A stretch of 64,000 nucleotides of DNA from Allomyces macrogynus ATCC 38327 (lineage: Eukaryota > Blastocladiomycota > Blastocladiomycetes > Blastocladiales > Blastocladiaceae), in NCBI GenBank assembly GCA_000151295.1, contig GG745328.1, forward strand, positions 1,797,266 through 1,861,265. Reading direction: 5' to 3'. Within the stretch, counting starts at the first letter, position 1. Each line of letters begins with the position of its first letter. This document shows, piece by piece, positions 20,796-31,567 of this stretch. A model generated the notes under the pieces. It was not told where the DNA came from. It was given only the letters and a program-made list of their open reading frames with translations, and made no database searches. The translations under genes were made by a program, and so were the position numbers.

Positions 20796-23461
20796 TGGCG
20801 ATCCCTATCGCAACAGGGTCGGCCCCATGCCGCGCCAAGTCCCGACCCGTGTACCAGTAGATTAGCACGGCGGGCGCGACGTTGACGATGAGCATGACAA
20901 GCAAAACGGACTCGGACCACGCCAAGTAGGCCGTCCGCTTGACCGTCTTCGGCAAGAACGAGTACTCGGCCCATTTCGCGATCATCGTGATGATCACGGC
21001 AATTGCCGACCCGCACGCGACGACGCTCCAGTGTCGCGCCCGGTCAATCGCAGACGGGAACAAATAGTCGGCTTGACCCATCGCCTAGTATCGCGGGAGG
21101 AAAAGAGTCAGTTTGTGCAACTGGCACCATATATAAAACGAAGTGTGAACATACCATGTAGTAGAGCCCGACGAGGTGCAGGATCAAAATGCGCGAAAAG
21201 TTGGCCACGAGATGCAACGGCGTGCGCTTCTCATAGTACGTCTTGCGCAGCTTCCACTCGACCTGGTCAAGCGCCCAGTACCGCTCGGATGCCGGCAAAT
21301 CCAAGAGCCGCTGCCCACCCTTGGTCGCGAGCGCCGCCAATGCGTCCCAGTCGCGGAACATGTCGTTGAGGTCGTCATACCCGACAATATTGCTGTGGTC
21401 ACGTCGTTGCCGCACGAGCTTGCCATTTTCCGACACCTTGTACCCTTGGTCGCGGTAAGCGAGGTAGAGCGGCGTGATGACCTGATCGAGGAACGCGCCC
21501 TCAGGCGCGATCGCGGGTTGCGACAACGACGACGACGACGAGTTGGACGGAACCAAGGCCTTGTCGAGCGTCAAGTGATCGCACGCGAGCTTGAACAAAA
21601 AGCACAAGCATTCGGGCATGAACCGAATGTTGGCGGCTTCGCCCCAGATACAAAACCACAGCGCCGTCTGCATGGCCCGGTCGACTTGCGTGAGTCGCTT
21701 CATGGCCTTCCGCCAGCGCGACCGCACCACCTTTTGCGTGAGGGTGCCCATTGGGTCGGCACCCGGGTCGGGACCAAGCTCGGAGGGGCCAAACGTGGCC
21801 ACATACCACTGGCGGTAGTTAGCGTTCTCGCCGCCGATAATCTCGGCGTGCAACGACGCGACGGCCAAGTCGAGCGACATTCGCGCGACGCGACTGTCGA
21901 TGAGCGTGAGCATGTACTCGAGCTTGTTGCGCACGCTGTCGGCTTGGAACCCAAACCGACGTTGCAGGTCAATGAACATGTCTTCGATCAGCTCGCGCGT
22001 AATCGGCCGCGGATCGTTGGGCGCGATCCGTGACGGCAACGGCGAAATTCGCTGCTGGCCCGTGCGCGACTGCTGCTCTTGCGACCCGTTCGACGTCGGG
22101 TGGAGAGCACGTGCCAGTTGGTCTTGCATCGCACTAAAGCGTTCGTGACCCTCGGGGTCGCGCTGCTCGTCGACGACCGAGAAATCGTCGATCAGTGCGT
22201 CGGGCTCGCTCGCCGTATCGACGAGCGTCGAGATGATCGATTCGGGCGAGGCCGTGTTGCCCGCGCCGAACACGGACCGTTGCGTGAGCCGACGCAGCGA
22301 GGTAATGAAGGCCGGGCCCGAATACGATCCACGAGTGTCGCTCCGGGCACGCGCCGAAATCGCTGACCGCCGCGACCGCACCGATGCCGTGTCCCCGTCG
22401 TCATACACTGAGCTGGCAAAACTGGCCTCGGAATCGTTGCGCAAGAGCGACGGGTGCGTGGGCCGGCTGTGTGACGAGTACGGCTTGGACGGTCGCCGTT
22501 GTGACACCTGCTCGTGCTCGCCGCCACGGCCCGACACAGGCGCGCTCATCGAGTCAATATTAACCAACGTCGGTGCACGGCCCAGCGCTTCGAGGTCCTC
22601 GTGGCTCGACGCTTTCCTGCTGCTCTTGCGCGCATCGCGGCCACGATCGATTGGTACCACCGATGCCCCCACGTGAAGCGGCTCATGCTCGACCTCTGGC
22701 ACTGGGTGCGCGCTCGACGACCCGCCAAGACTCGCGGCGGCAAGTGGATCGCCTCCTGCCTGAGCGTAGTTGGGCGACAATTTGGTTGGCGAGTACTGGT
22801 GCCCGGACTGCGTGTTCTGTGACGACAAGAGCTTGGACAATCGGCTCGACGACAAGCGAGAGCGGTCGAGGTTGCGCACGCGCGACAGCGACCGTTTGCG
22901 ACCCGCACGCGACGGGTACCGTGTCAGCGCGCCGTTCATGGCCGCCGCAGGGCCCGCGAGCGCAATCCGGCTCGGCGATGACGGCGAAATCGGGCTAATG
23001 GGACTGAGCTGCGGCAGCTGGTGCAGTTGGTGCGTGGTCTGCGTCGCGTGTGGGGACGGGGATGGCGGCCATGGTTCTTGGACAATCGACTCCTCCTTCT
23101 GCTGTTGTTGTTGTTGTTGCTGGGGTGGCGGCGACGGTGGCCACGGTTCTTGAACGACGCGCGATTGCGGGGGCGCCGGTGCTGGCTGCCACTGCGGTCG
23201 TGGGTCCGGAATCGTCGGCGCGCGCAGTGTTTGCTGGAGGGACGCTGGCTCGTACGACGGTTGCCGGAGCGGCGGCCGTGTCGGTGCCGCGTAGGTCGCG
23301 GGTGCAGCAGAGGCTGCGGTCGCTGTCGTGGCCGGCTCGGCGCGATCCATGTCGATGATCATGTTCATGACGGACCCGACGTCGTGGCCGTTCTCGTCCA
23401 TGGCCGCCTGGAGCGTATAGTGGCTCGTGCCCGCACTTGTAAGCGACTTGCTTCGGCTCAT
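16538..23461 (-). CDS. FKS1: 1,3-beta-glucan synthase catalytic subunit, copy B
   Basis: Five exons on the minus strand: 23461-21155, 21084-19880, 19786-18679, 18569-17955 and 17842-16538. They close in frame to 2179 aa. The domain order is the same as in copy A. The N-terminal 450 residues differ strongly: Pro/Gln-rich, with an eight-glutamine run near 23110 and repeated EPWPPSP. The FKS1 domain-1 block is about 90 percent identical to copy A by eye. The first membrane region (20795-21084) is visibly diverged, for example FMFPEAMHRARHW against YLFPSAIDRARHW. From AHLVLSVVTSCYLL onward the two copies are effectively the same protein. Introns 4 and 5 are identical to those of copy A, while intron 1 is not. 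It lies tail to tail with copy A. Whether both are expressed cannot be judged. Confidence 0.93.
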
Positions 23462-24678
23462 GATCGTCGGCTAGCGTCGTCGGTCGCGTCAGCGTATCCT
23501 GTTGCGACGCAGCACGATATCACGATGCCGGCATCATGCGTACCCCTCCCAATCACCCCTGTTCGGGTCGTTGCGTGCGTCGTTGCTGGGTCGGAAAGCG
23601 CGCGTCCGCGGCCTGTGCGCGCAAGAGAGCCGTCACTTGACGATCGTCGTCGCGGAAACGGGCTCGAGAGCGTCGTGCGGAAGCACAGTGAGTTGGCAAA
23701 GAGGAGGGACCATTTGGCCACGGCTCGTCGCGACTGGTTTCTGCACGGATGGGCGCTGGCGCACATCAATCGTGTTGGTGGAGCACGGGTTGGATGAACG
23801 ACATGCGCCCCCCAAACCACGCCGACAGAAAGGTGGCAACCTCGAGGCCCATTTCTTCCATCCGACGTGACGCGCGGGGCAAGCGCCGCCAGTTGCTCTG
23901 CCTGGCGAACGTCCACGCCGTTCACGCGTGAGCTCCGCCGAGCAGGGCGAGGCACGCGTCGCGGATGATCCAGCATCGTTTCGTGGTACTTGTGCGCGCA
24001 ATGGTCTGTTGCACTTGCAGCAGCATTGCTTCCATGATTGGTGGAGGGCACGCGTGCGGGGGCGGATTGTTGCTGCGGATTCATCTTGCTGTCGTCGTCG
24101 TCACGCGCATTCGGGCCGGATCGTTGTGCGTTGCGAGTGGTTCCGTGATCTGTAACGAGCGGCGACGCTGGCGCGGGCGTTGTTGCAGGGTGGTGATCTG
24201 TGGTGGTGCGCCGCGACCGAGATCCGAACGTGGAGCGCCCAGGTGGTTGCTGGTCCGGCCCAGGCTGTTGGTGACAAGGCGATGTGCCACGCCATGCAGC
24301 TTGCAAGTTTGGAGTCACTGTGAGCGCACATTTGCGTAAGTTAAATTACGCTGACGCGCTCACGTGCAAATGATTTCCAACTCGTCAGTCATTGCTCAAC
24401 AGCTTACGGTTGTCGTCCGCGATTCACGAAATTCTCCACCATACCAACCGAGCCTGATACCTCAACTTGCCGCAAACGACCGGCGACGCGATCCGAACCA
24501 ATCTTGCGCCAAGACTGTTCTGCAACCCCGCGGCAGTTGCTCCCGGCCGATAGACCAATAGAGACTCCACCGCAACCACTTCCCTGTTGCCCCAGCCGTT
24601 CCCGAGCCCGCTCGCGCCAGCGCCGACTCTCAAATATTCTTTGCACTCCGAATACGACCCGCTCTCCGCGCCGACACC
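23462..24678. other. Intergenic between glucan synthase B and the EFCAB9-like gene
   Basis: A divergent promoter region of about 1.2 kb. One minus-strand frame at 23766-24035 looks protein-like but has an internal TGA (see findings). A short AT-rich patch with TTAAATTACG lies near 24340. No RNA gene was recognised. Confidence 0.5.
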
Positions 24679-25624
24679 ATGAAAGTCACGTCCAACTTCG
24701 TTAAGCGGCTGCACCTTGACCCGAAATACGGTGCGCTCGACCGTCCCCATTGAGCCATCCCCCCCCCCCCTCCCCCCCGGATCATTACTGATACCTCTCG
24801 TCCCTCCTTCTCCACCCCGTTCGCGCAGGCCTGCTCAACGCCAGCTCGGCGCAGCTCGTGCTCGAGTTTTTCCGGCTGCTCGACTGCAAGGGCACGGGCG
24901 GGATCGACGACATTCAGTTTGCTGCGTTCCTGTCGACCTCGACCGACCTGTCCAAGTCGCAAATCTACAAGATTTTCGATATCTTTGATTTGGATCGGTC
25001 TGGGTCGTGCGAGTTTGACGAGGTGCGTGCCTGTCGCGTGTGTGCTTCTGGTGTGACGAACGGGCTGACTGTTGCCCGTGATCCCATCACTCGTATAGTT
25101 CTACCTGCTCGTGTGCATTCTCGTCGCCATCAACGTACGTTTGCGCCTCTCCGTTTCCACGCGCCTGCTTGACGTTCCCCTACTTCCATTCTTCAGGACA
25201 ACAAGGCCAAGCACTTCCTCTACCGACACTGGCGCACGTGCTTTGAATTGCTCGACGAGGACGGGTCCAAGGCCGTTTCGCGCGAGGAATTCGAGACACT
25301 TGGGTTCCTGTTTGGGTTTTCACGCGCCGCCGTCAAGCGCATCTACGACGAGTTTGATGTGAGCGGGAACCAGGTCCGTCTGCCTGTGCTCCGTGCGCTG
25401 TCGTTAGGAAGGTCGCGACGCGGACTGATGCGATGGTACGCGCGCCCTGATAGGAACTCGACTACAATGAGTTTCGACTGTTCGTATTTGCCGCGATCGA
25501 CGCGCAGGAAGACCTCGAGCGGCGCGCGCGGTCCAAGGCGCTCAAGAAGAAGCACGGCAAGCCGAGGCTGCTCATGGCGCGCCTGACGCGGTCCGGCGCC
25601 GAGAACAGTGCCGCGGTCATATGA
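24679..25624 (+). CDS. EFCAB9: EFCAB9-like EF-hand protein (CatSper-associated calcium sensor family)
   Basis: Five exons: 24679-24730, 24829-25022, 25099-25134, 25197-25373 and 25454-25624. They join exactly in frame to 209 aa (human EFCAB9 is 197). The third exon is only 12 codons. The architecture follows EFCAB9: a short basic N-terminus (SNFVKRLHLDPKYG), a degenerate first EF-hand (DCKGTGGIDDIQF), and a canonical loop DLDRSGSCEFDEF that runs into YLLVCILVAI. Next is FLYRHWRTCFELLDEDGS, matching the animal YRHSRPVFDLLD block. A last loop DVSGNQELDYNEFRLF completes it. In animals EFCAB9 pairs with CATSPERZ and tunes the sperm CatSper channel to calcium and pH. Here a role in a zoospore or gamete flagellum is inferred. 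A generic calmodulin-like protein is less likely because of the matching spacer sequences. Confidence 0.8.
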
Positions 25625-26033
25625 GTGATCCGTGGAACAGACGCGGCAAGGGACTGAGGGGTCGACTTAGAGCAGCGAGCCAAGAGATAGAAGCCAAAGC
25701 ATGCGTAGCACTCTTGTGTTTTCGATTTCGGGGGGTGCGTGTATGGACACGGAGACACGGAAATCAGCGATTTTATCCCACATTCAAGAGGGGTTGGCGA
25801 GCGACACACACAAGGCGCAAAAGCAAAGCAACGCAAAAAACGAACAAACGAACGTCAACGACATGAATGTGAAGGGAAAGGCTTGGTGTGACGGATGAGC
25901 AAGACAAGGAGGAAAATGGAGAAAGAAAGAACAGAGCAACGCAAAACGAAATCACGCCCTTTTGGGGAGACGGGAGAATAACGGCACGGACGGCACGCCT
26001 GAAACGAGCGCTCGAACTCAAGCGGCGTGACAC
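25625..26033. other. Convergent intergenic region
   Basis: About 400 bp between the stops of the EFCAB9-like gene and the DUF7707 gene. It should hold both 3' untranslated regions. I see no gene in it. Confidence 0.5.
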
Positions 26034-26931
26034 TTAGAGCAAGTAGACGGCGGCCATGGCCACGACCGTCGCGGCAAACGCGAGCGCCGGGCGCGACGCC
26101 ATGGCACTGATGGCGCTGTTCTTGTTGTCGAGCACGATGCCCGTCGTCGTGCTCGTCGCCGTCGCCGAGTCGGTCGTGGCCGTGACTGTGATGTTCGGGT
26201 TGGTCTTGACCTGTTGGTTCCGGGTGGAGAAGGTCGGTCAAAACGAGGACAAGCCAAGGAAGCCACGAAAACATGGAAATGCGCGCCTTGCCGCACGGGA
26301 AGTCAGCATTGCATTTGTCCTGGCACGGCTGGCTGCCGGCCGGGCACGCGTTCACACACGGCTGCCACTTGTAGTTGAGGCAAATGAAGAACGGCAGCGT
26401 CAAGTCGATGTCTATCCAAAGGATATGGTGCGATGCGGTGCGGTGAGCGAAAGAGCGGTCGACCCGAAAGACGAGAAAGCGCGCAACGTACTGTCGTTGA
26501 ACGACACGTCCGTGTCGTTACCCTTGCACCGGCACTGGAACGCCAACGTCTTCCAGTCGCACGTGTTGATGGGCGCCTGCTGGCTGCAGTACGTCTTGCA
26601 CACCGAGGTCTGCTGCAAACACCAGTTTTGGCGCGTCGCCGGGGACGTGGCATTGATCTGGCCGGCTATGGACGAGCGTCGAGAAAACAATGGGCGCAGG
26701 CGGGACCCAGTCGACGACAGGTTAGCTCTGGTTGCCCATTTCGTGCAACGTGCGTTGTCCCCGTGCTCGCGAAGCACACGATGAGATGTGCATCGGAACG
26801 CGGCGCGACCGGCTCAGAGCGCGTGCACGGACTCTGACCACGATCGACGGGACGTGCATACCGGTCTGCGCAGCGACGGTGGCCGCAAGGGCGAGAATGA
26901 CGGCGAGAACCGTGGCAAAGAGCGCGTTCAT
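26034..26931 (-). CDS. DUF7707-type secreted, probably GPI-anchored, cysteine-rich wall protein
   Basis: Four exons: 26931-26862, 26665-26492, 26411-26287 and 26210-26034, together 181 aa in frame. The start MNALFATVLAVILALAATVA is a clear signal peptide. The Cys-rich domain has the DUF7707 pattern, with TRQNWCLQQTSVCKTYC, the TCDWKTLAFQCRC stretch, LPFFICLNYKWQPCVNAC and a final FPCGK. A Thr/Ser-rich linker follows. The hydrophobic C-terminus SRPALAFAATVVAMAAVYLL with a small-residue site before it fits GPI anchoring. The third intron (26286-26211) must use a GC-AG border (AAG/GCGCGC), because no in-phase GT donor is available. The family is fungal and of unknown biochemical function; a cell-surface location is inferred. 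Confidence 0.75.
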
Positions 26932-27831
26932 ATTTGAGAGCGGTCGGAGGGGCGTGCGGGTGCGACGAGCGGATAGCGTGCGGTTCGGCGACGAGGCGGG
27001 GCGGGCAGCGAGGAGCGGCACGCGGTCGTTCGGGTTGGTAATGGTGATGCGGGCAGTCGGGGCGAGGACGGCCGAGCGGGTGTCGCTGCTGGTGATGGTG
27101 CTGGTGGTGGTGTCGCGTGCGATCCAAGAGGAGCGGAGGAGAGAAAGCGCTGCTGGCGAGAGGAAGAGCGACAAGACGAGAGCGCGAGCGAGCGCGCGGC
27201 TGGTGATATCGGGTTTGATGGCCGCCGCAACGGCGGCCAAAAGAAAGCGTCGCAATGCGTGCACCCGCGCAGCTGGCCTCCACCGTTGCGGGGGCGCGCC
27301 GACAAAAGCGGGCCGCAGCGAGAGCGTCCCACCGGCCACGTTCTGCTCGCGGTCCACGGTTGACAACGTAAAAAACGAGGTTGTGGTGCGCCAAGGTGAC
27401 TGCGTCCGCCAACCTTTGGCCGTGAGAGGGACGGCGATCTCGTGGGTTGGGTGGTTCGCGCGCCCGCTGCGGTGCGGCGCGCCGCGCTCGCTAAGGGCAA
27501 GTCGCTCAGCCCCTGGCGCCGCTCCTCCGCGCCCTGAGAAACAACCCAGTAACAATCGCGCCCGACGAGGTCGTGGCCAAGAGGGACTCGCGGCGACGTG
27601 AAACCCGTGAAAGCGCACGGCACGCCATCGACACGTTGTAAATAAATCCGCTCGTATCCTGTATATCTCGTTTGACCGGCCCAGCCGGACCCGGCAGGCC
27701 AGCGCGTGCACCCGCTCCCAAAATAAAAATTTAACTCACGCCAAAAAATTAAGAGGGACCGCGCCGACTCGCCCGGATCTCTGCGCCAGAGCCCGTCGCT
27801 CCACGCTCTACCCGCTCGCACGTCCGGTCCG
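26932..27831. other. Intergenic, promoter side of the DUF7707 gene
   Basis: About 900 bp upstream of the DUF7707 start, reaching the 3' end of IRE1. An AT-rich patch with AAAATAAAAATTTAACTC lies near 27720-27750. Frames here look like chance GC-rich frames. No gene was recognised. Confidence 0.5.
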
Positions 27832-30800
27832 TCACCCATGGTGCAAGTTATCCGGCACGGTAAAGTACCCCGCAAACACCGACTCCCCGCGCAACTCGGG
27901 CGTGTCGCGCACGACCAGGTAGACGTGCAAAAACAACCTCGGGAACCGCGACGTGAAATACTCCAAGAACCCGGCCGGCAAGGCGCCCAACGTCCTCCGT
28001 ACGGCGGGCGGCAAGTCCGCGTAATGATGTTTCTTGTTGCGCAATGCGCGCATCAAATCGAGCACCGACCCGCCCTGATACTTGCGGTACTTGCCGAGGT
28101 TCCCCAGCAAGACCCGATCAATCCGCTTCGTCCAGTCCCCTTCGAGTACCGTGGCCGCATCGTGTTCGAGCCGCTGGACGAGCGGAGACGGCGGGTCCTT
28201 GACTTCCACCTCGTACCGGTCTGACACGTCCTGTAAGAAATTGAGCCGCCGCGCCGCCGGCCAGAAGTACGGGTGCACGAGCAGTTCAGCCGTCGAGGGC
28301 CGGTCGCTCGGCTCGTGTGCGATCATGCGAGAAATCATGTCCCGTGCAAGGGCCGCGTCTGGGACCACGGACGTTTCCGGGTCGAGGCGGTCGAGCGACG
28401 CTTGCCCGCGCAGGATATTGATTTCGCGCGAGTACCGGTCACCGAACGGGTGTTCGCCGCCTGTCAGGACGTAGTAGAACAGACACCCGAGCGAGAACAC
28501 GTCGAGCGCGCGCGTGAGCCGCCGGCGTGGTGGAGGCGTGGGGGCACTGCGCGGCGACGACGGCGCCGTGCTCACGGCCGATGCGATCTCGGTGGTCCCA
28601 GTATCGTCGCCCTCGGCGACGATCGCTTCGTCGTCGGTCGCCGTTGAGCTCGAGGGCGGTGTCGGTGGCACACCCACGGTCGTCACGACCGTCACTCCAC
28701 CCGGTGCCGACTTTTCCCACGACGAGTGCGACGAAAACGAAGTCGGCGCCGTCGGATGCGTGAGCAGTTCAGGCGCGCGCCATCCAAACGTACCCCCTTG
28801 GTGCGTTACCGTGGGTCCAAAACTCGACTGATCCAGCTCGAGTTTCTTGCACAGCCCAAAATCCGAAATCAGCACTCGCGCACCGGCCGGATTCCACGTC
28901 GCGCGCTTATTGCGCACGAGCAAGATATTCTGCGGCTTCAAGTCGCGGTGAATGATGCGCAGCGAATGCAAATGGTGCAGCCCTGACAAGATCTGGTACA
29001 GGATGCGCACGGGTTGCCAGGACCGCTGAATTTCAGCGAGCGGCGCGTCGTCGTCCTCGGCGGCCGCGGCGCCCTCGATCACGTCGGCGAGCGAACAGTC
29101 GCACAGTTCCAGCGCAATGTACAGGAACCGATTACACTGTTCCTTGCAGTGGTACCGGACCACATTGTAGTGGTCGTCCGACTCGACGAGCAACGCGACT
29201 TCGTGCGCGGCCACGTGGTAAAAATCAAGCAAGAGCCGCTTGACCGCGACTTCGCGCCCTTCAAACGTGCCGCGGTAGACGACCGTCCCGTGCGACCCGT
29301 ACCCGAGCGGCGTGTCGGTGATCGTGAGTCGCCCGATCCGCGTCGTGCCGTCCGGCTGGTGAATCGGCGTGACAATCTCGGCCGCATCGGCTCCGGTCGG
29401 CGTGTCGGGTGCGGCGGATGCACCTGCTGCCGAGCCCGGGAACGGGACCGAACCCGGGTTCGCTGGCACTGCTGGTGGGGACCCGGCTGGTGCTCCCGCC
29501 GATGCTGGTGCACCGTTCGCTGCTGGCGCCGCTGTCCTCTCCGTCCCCGGCGTCGCCCCCAAATCGACCCCCAGCTGCGCAAGGTAATGCACGACCAACT
29601 GCTGGGCAAACGCGGCCAACGTCATCGACAACGACGGCGGCCGCGGCTTCTGCACCGGTTCGGCGCTCCCCGCCTCTTTTTGCTTTCTGCGGCGCCGCGC
29701 GCGGAGCGTCTCGAGCACGGCCTGCAACTTCTTGTAAACCAAGACACCGAGGCCCATGACGACGAGCGTCACGACCACACGAATCCGAACCCGGTCTGTG
29801 GCGTGACTTCCACTTCCATTTCAATATCGAACGGCATCTTGATTGGGTGCTTGGTCTTGGCCCGCTTGGCCCGACAGACACGTGCGATGCGGTTGCGGCC
29901 TCGGCGGGTGGGGGCGCGGCGACGCGCACGGTCACTCCGACCGGCGGTGGGACCGCGCGCGGGTCGGTAAGCGGGACGGCGGGTCGTGCGGGCACGGCGG
30001 CGGACGCGGCGACGGCAGGAACCATGGGCACATCGGCAGGGTCCGCGACGGCCGGGACCATCCGTGCGGCCACGTCACCATCGACAACGCTCTCTGCATC
30101 GGTCTGATCCGCAATCGGCGCCGGGACATCGGCCGCCGTATCCGGCGGCCCATCGGTCTCGCTTGGATCAAGCCGCGTATTCAAGACCGGGTGCGCGCCG
30201 ACCAAACACGCCGGGAACGCCGCGTCCCCGTCGCGGCACGCGTAGAGGTAGGGCAATTCCACATCCGCGTCCGTGACCGAGGCCGGTGGTTGCGCGTGAG
30301 CAGGGATCGCGTCGTCCCAGAGCACGTCGAGGCACTGGGCCCCACGGTCGTCGGCGGCAGCGCCCACGAGACACCGCGGCGGGGCGTCAGGGAGGGCGGG
30401 AGCCGAGGACGGGTCGGAGACGGCAGCGCTAGAGTCGGTCACGGGAGCGGGGGGCAGCGGGTAGTAGACGCTGAGCCACTCGTCCGAGACGAGTAGCGGG
30501 AAGTGGGTCGTTGACGAGAGCGCGTAGAGCGAGCCGTGCACGACGCCGATAAAGGCCGTCGTGTAGTGCTGGTCGGCATCGTCGTCAACGTCGTCGGCAG
30601 TGGATGCGTTGGGCGGCAGGAGTGCCTTGGGGAACTTCATGGGCGCCTGGCGCATGACGTGGAATCCGGCGCGGCGGTCGGTGTCGCCGTGCACTGCGCC
30701 AGATTCGGGAACGACGTCAAAGACGGCAGCTGCAGGGAACGGGAACCGGTAAGCCCAGGCGATGCGGCCGTCAGCGTCGGTCATGACCACGTCGCCGTTC

Positions 30801-31567
30801 TGTCCAAGCGCAGCGCTCAGCGTCAGGTCCGCGGTCGTCGCAGTCGTTGCCGGCGGGCCCGCGAGCCAGTCCATGGTCATCGACTCGTACTCGGCAAACG
30901 AGATATTCCACCGCGGCGCGCGGCGTCCCGGCTCGTGAATCGAAACAACATAGTCAGTGCGCCCGAGGAAAATGGGCGCGTGCAAGCTCGCATCCACGAG
31001 CGGACTACGCACGGAGCTGTCGAGCGGAGCGCGCAGACACTCGGCCGCGTGCCGCGCACCGTCGAGCGCATTGGCATGCCCTCCCGCGCCGTAATCGTGC
31101 AGCACGCGGCCCGAGTGCGCGTCAACGGCCAAAAACCGCGTCGCCTTGTGCCCGAGGTAGACGGTGCCGTCATTGGCGCGGAACGGCGATTCGCGCACGA
31201 GGTGCTTGATGGAGACGGGAAGGCGCTGAATGGCTTTACCAGCCTGGTGCACGTAAAGCGCGCCGTCGCCCATTGGGTCGGCAATGTAGGTGAGCGGCGG
31301 TGGGCCCGTCGCGTCGCTGCGTGCGGCTGCGGCGGTCGCTGTGTGCACGAGTGGGCCGGCGTGGTCGGCGAGCGACCACACGAGGTGGCCCGTGGACCGG
31401 CGAAGCGCGTGCAGCGCACCGTCGACAGTCGCGACGAGCAACATGTCGGGTGCTGGTGGAGTGGCGGCAGCAGCGACAGCGGGTCGAGGAAGGGCGACAG
31501 CAACAAGGGCCACGAGAACGAGGGCGAGCGCACGGACCCAGGGCAGCATGGACATGGGCCCAGTCAT
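27832..31567 (-). CDS. IRE1: IRE1 ER-stress sensor kinase/endoribonuclease (one frameshift)
   Basis: The start at 31567 leads into a signal peptide (WVRALALVLVALVAVALP). A PQQ-like luminal stress-sensing domain follows (LLVATVDGALHALRRSTGHL). Then come an acidic/proline linker, a single span (TLVVMGLGVLVY) and a basic stop-transfer. The kinase has VAVKRLL, HRDLKPQN and SDFGLCKKL. The KEN RNase domain has KYRKYQGGSVLDLMRALRNK and KHHY, then FTSRFPRLF; these carry the RNase residues of the family. Between APELL and DVFSLGC lies a Ser/Thr/Pro-rich insert of about 85 residues absent from human IRE1. The frame changes once between about 29750 and 29830, just before the membrane span (one extra base), giving about 1244 aa. 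IRE1 cleaves HAC1/XBP1-type mRNA in the unfolded protein response. Identity is certain. Confidence 0.93.

Noticed and set aside
26211..26290. Read-through of the DUF7707 frame past 26287 instead of a GC-AG intron.
   Set aside because: Read-through loses the Thr-rich linker and hydrophobic anchor, whereas splicing to 26210 restores both in phase.
26732..27601. A 289-residue plus-strand frame overlapping the DUF7707 first exon and promoter.
   Set aside because: It is antisense to a clear signal peptide and consists of Arg/Ala-rich chance sequence.
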